Part shown: positions 42,913 through 45,271 of the stretch, piece after piece
Numbering within the stretch: position 1 is the first letter of the stretch
How the letters are laid out: every line of letters begins with the position of its first letter
Assembly: GCA_028868255.1 (NCBI GenBank)
Contig: JAGWUY010000003.1
Coordinates: 1 to 45,271, forward strand
DNA length: 45,271 nucleotides
Direction of reading: 5' to 3'
From: Alphaproteobacteria bacterium
GTDB taxonomy: Bacteria > Pseudomonadota > Alphaproteobacteria > Rhizobiales > Aestuariivirgaceae
Notes under the pieces: generated by a model
What the model saw: the letters and a program-made list of their open reading frames with translations, nothing else
Told to the model about the DNA's origin: nothing
Databases searched by the model: none
Made by a program: the position numbers and the translations under genes

Positions 42913-44172
42913 CTAACATAGGGTGTCGGGTTTGTAATTCCAAGACTTCGCAACATGATTAAGGCCAATAAAATCACATGCGACCAAAGCGTCGCAGGCC
43001 AGCACGCGGCGTTGGTATGGATGCACAGTCTCACCCGTTTCAAAGGTCACCACCGGCAATCCAGACTGAATAAAAGCTGGCAAATTGCTGACTTTCCTGA
43101 CTGTAGGCTGCGGGCCTGCTGCCTTGACGCGCGCGCCTACAGGACCCTGAATCAAGAATCGGCCATCCCAAACCAACTTACCACATGCCGGAATAGGCAC
43201 AGAATCGAGCGCAATGCGGTAAACCTCGCGCCCCACCAAAATGCGGTCGCTCCGTTTTGCAAACATAACACCTCCAAGGCAACGCCGTGGGCTTCCTTTA
43301 GCTTGAAACCATGCCACCAGCGCTTGGCGCTGAGATAATTCTGGCATCGAACCACTGCCAGACATGCGCATCAGCAGCACCAACACGTCATCCTGTACCA
43401 GAGCAGACAATCCACGAAAATCAGGGACCGAAAACTCAATAAGGCCTACTGTTTCGATTTTTACGGCAACCTTCAGCCAAGCCGATGCCGCGTCACGCGC
43501 GTCTTGCACTTGTTTCTGCGCGTGATAGGCCAATTGCCCAGCGGCAGAATTGCCCGCAAGAGCCTTGCGGACGCGCACACGCTCATATTTTGCGTCATCA
43601 TTGCTTGGATCCTCAATCCATTTAACACTGTGGTCAAGCAAGTAGTCACGCAACTGCGCTCGGCAAAGCGCCAGCAAAGGACGCACCACCCTCACCCCTT
43701 GCCAATCCAGCTCTGGCCAAATGCCTGCAAGACTTTTGGCACTATCCGTTCGGTGTTGGCGCATCACCACGGTTTCGGCCTGATCATCGGCAGTATGCGC
43801 CGTAAGAAGCACAGGCACGTCATGCGCCACGCACCACTGCACCATCAAGTTATAGCGGGCAGCCCGTGCCTTAGCTTGAATGCCGGTCTTGGGCTTTTCG
43901 CCTAGCCACTTCAAAGTGACATGAGGCACATCAAGGTCTGCAGACCACCGCGCAACCGTTGCCACCTCTTCAGCTGCCGCGCCACGCAAACCATGGTCAA
44001 CCGTCAAAACAAATAAATGCTTTTGTTTTAGTCGCGCCCAATCCACGGCCAAATGTAACATGGCCATGGAATCTGATCCTCCGGAGACAGCCAATGCAAT
44101 ACGATCGACGGATTGGAGATTTGCAAAAATTGCAGTCAGATCGAAGCTGGCGGAGGCATCAGCAACCTGCAC
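42913..44172 (-). CDS. tilS: tRNA(Ile)-lysidine synthetase TilS
   Basis: ATP-dependent enzyme that puts lysidine on C34 of tRNA-Ile(CAU), letting it read AUA; ~419 aa. The PP-loop is RIALAVSGGSDSMAMLHLAV, followed by LTVDHGLRGAAAEEV, LTAHTADDQAETVVMR and DPSNDDAKYERVRVRKAL. The C-terminal ~200 residues form the less conserved tRNA-binding part. I place the start at GTG 44172, inside the last codons of cpoB (14-base overlap); the frame is open to 44250 but that part overlaps cpoB. The start is the least certain point. Confidence 0.93.
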   Translation of the reverse strand: MQVADASASFDLTAIFANLQSVDRIALAVSGGSDSMAMLHLAVDWARLKQKHLFVLTVDHGLRGAAAEEVATVARWSADLDVPHVTLKWLGEKPKTGIQAKARAARYNLMVQWCVAHDVPVLLTAHTADDQAETVVMRQHRTDSAKSLAGIWPELDWQGVRVVRPLLALCRAQLRDYLLDHSVKWIEDPSNDDAKYERVRVRKALAGNSAAGQLAYHAQKQVQDARDAASAWLKVAVKIETVGLIEFSVPDFRGLSALVQDDVLVLLMRMSGSGSMPELSQRQALVAWFQAKGSPRRCLGGVMFAKRSDRILVGREVYRIALDSVPIPACGKLVWDGRFLIQGPVGARVKAAGPQPTVRKVSNLPAFIQSGLPVVTFETGETVHPYQRRVLACDALVACDFIGLNHVAKSWNYKPDTLC

Positions 44173-45181
44173 GCTTATATTCTGCCTGCGCGCGCTTTTT
44201 AGCTTCCACTGCATTCGGGAATTCATCGCCCACCGAGCCAAGCACCGCACAAGCCTGCTGGTTCTGGCCCATTTTGTTCATGGTCAAGCCCAGTTTCAAC
44301 ATGCTATCGGGCGCACGGCGGCTCTTGGGGAACTGCTTGTAGCCAACAAGATAAGTCTTGGCGGCTTCTTGATATTGCTGTTGCGCATAATAGGCTTCGC
44401 CGAGCTTATATTGCGCACTGCCGGCCAGATTATGTGTAGGAAATCTGCTCAAGAATTCTTTGAAGCCACTTTCGGCAGCACCATACTGCAATTGCAGCAA
44501 AGACTTTTCAGACCGTAGAAAAAGATCATCCGGTGTTTCCGCTTGCACCGAAACACTTTCAACCACCGCACTTGCACGATCACCTACAGCGGGTGCAACA
44601 GGCTGCGCCAAGGCGGCATCCGCCACCATTGTGCCATCATTGGAATCGGGCGGCACGATCAATTTACCCTGAAAACCACCATCACCAACTTTGGCGGCTT
44701 TGGTGTCCATTGTTCCCAAAATCTTGGGCGCAGGCGCACCTTGCGTATCATTATTGCCGTAAAGTGAGTCGTTCTGAGCGATGTCAGGTGATGCTGCGGC
44801 GGCTTGAGAGGCCTCACCGGGGGCGGCCTCTCCTTGGGCTGCTTGTTGGCCAGAACCATCGCCAATAGTCTCAACACCCGAAGCTGTTCCCTGAATTTTA
44901 GGAAGCTGAGCAGGTGTTAGAGGCTCTGATGCCATGGCCAGCTTTTTCTTCTGAACTGCGCTTGCGGGTGGCTGGTCAGCAGCACCCATCTGTTGCTTTT
45001 GTGAATTAGCGATTTGCGCCTTCAGCTGTTTCACAGTAAACGTCAATTCTTCAACCTGCCCAGTCAATTGTTGCAACTGCTGCTGCAACATATCAACCCG
45101 GTTAGAAACCTCATCGGCCCGCGCAGGCACAACGGCCGCACTCATCATCAATGCCAAAACAAAAAGGTGACGCTTCATCAT
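44159..45181 (-). CDS. cpoB: Cell-division coordinator CpoB (YbgF), Tol-Pal system
   Basis: Periplasmic protein of 340 aa. The signal peptide is HLFVLALMMSAAVVPARA. A trimerising coiled coil is at ~25-65 (NRVDMLQQQLQQLTGQVEEL). A long Ala/Gln/Pro/Gly-rich linker covers ~75-210, and C-terminal TPR repeats lie at ~225-335 (QYGAAESGFKEFLSRFPTHN, AQYKLGEAYYAQQQYQEAAK, PDSMLKLGLTMNKMGQNQQA). CpoB links peptidoglycan synthesis with Tol-Pal-driven outer-membrane constriction. The linker is long for the family. The last 90 bases of the window (45182-45271) hold no further gene; tolB-pal would be expected just beyond. Confidence 0.94.
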   Translation of the reverse strand: MMKRHLFVLALMMSAAVVPARADEVSNRVDMLQQQLQQLTGQVEELTFTVKQLKAQIANSQKQQMGAADQPPASAVQKKKLAMASEPLTPAQLPKIQGTASGVETIGDGSGQQAAQGEAAPGEASQAAAASPDIAQNDSLYGNNDTQGAPAPKILGTMDTKAAKVGDGGFQGKLIVPPDSNDGTMVADAALAQPVAPAVGDRASAVVESVSVQAETPDDLFLRSEKSLLQLQYGAAESGFKEFLSRFPTHNLAGSAQYKLGEAYYAQQQYQEAAKTYLVGYKQFPKSRRAPDSMLKLGLTMNKMGQNQQACAVLGSVGDEFPNAVEAKKRAQAEYKRAGC

Positions 45182-45271
45182 CTCACTCGATCCAATAAAC
45201 TGATATGGGCTGCACCCTGCAATCCAATCACGGAAAAATTGAGGCTATTCGAAGGTCATTTGAAAAAGCCT

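Overview
The window is chromosomal DNA from an alphaproteobacterium, most probably of the Hyphomicrobiales (Rhizobiales). The basis is the CtrA/ChpT cell-cycle pair, a DUF1134 (EipA-type) envelope protein, an alphaproteobacterial RpoH, the serC-serA pair behind a structured leader, and the block cpoB-tilS-ftsH-folP-glmM. Rhizobial-type intergenic palindromes occur at several places. I cannot name the genus.

Layout. (a) 1-2.9 kb is a small mobile zone. A short Crp/Fnr-type regulator is followed by an IS3-family element (607-1989, perfect 43-bp ends, 4-bp target duplication). That element sits inside one end of an older RAYT (Y1/HUH transposase) unit, whose 18-bp terminal inverted repeats can be rebuilt once the IS is removed. 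(b) 3-6.9 kb holds a small secreted protein, a HutD-like cupin, and a tightly coupled operon of class IV aminotransferase, LysE exporter and sulfotransferase-like P-loop protein, then a DUF1304 membrane protein. (c) 6.9-13.3 kb is a cell-cycle and envelope region: FliJ-like protein, ctrA with five GANTC sites upstream, a variant polysaccharide deacetylase, chpT, cysQ, eipA-like gene and a coiled-coil membrane protein. (d) 13.3-19.4 kb is a catabolic cluster: a DddQ-like cupin lyase divergent from a five-gene operon (two DHDPS/NAL-family lyases around an FCD-GntR regulator, a PuuC-like aldehyde dehydrogenase, a PuuB-like FAD oxidase). A 13-bp palindrome overlaps the predicted -10 element. (e) 19.4-25.8 kb has tRNA-Glu(CTC) next to a row of palindromes, an LprI-like protein, rluD, rpoH, a membrane-anchored winged-helix/TPR regulator with helically phased repeats upstream, and a CAP-domain protein. 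(f) 25.8-33 kb has an EAL phosphodiesterase with a ruined GGDEF, a membrane protein, purA, a DUF4139 protein and a large secreted protein of unknown role. (g) 33-45.3 kb is mostly minus-strand housekeeping: serA, serC, DUF1801, GNAT, dienelactone hydrolase, an outer-membrane beta-barrel, glmM, folP, ftsH, tilS and cpoB.

How the parts connect. ChpT is the phosphotransferase that acts on CtrA, and in Brucella eipA is a CtrA target, so region (c) is plausibly one regulatory neighbourhood. The serine genes follow a leader in which a hairpin covers the serC ribosome-binding site. The cpoB-to-glmM run joins envelope division, tRNA modification, membrane proteolysis, folate and peptidoglycan precursor supply.

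Best candidates for undescribed biology are the DddQ-like/DHDPS/ALDH/oxidase cluster, whose substrate I cannot assign, and the aminotransferase-LysE-sulfotransferase operon.
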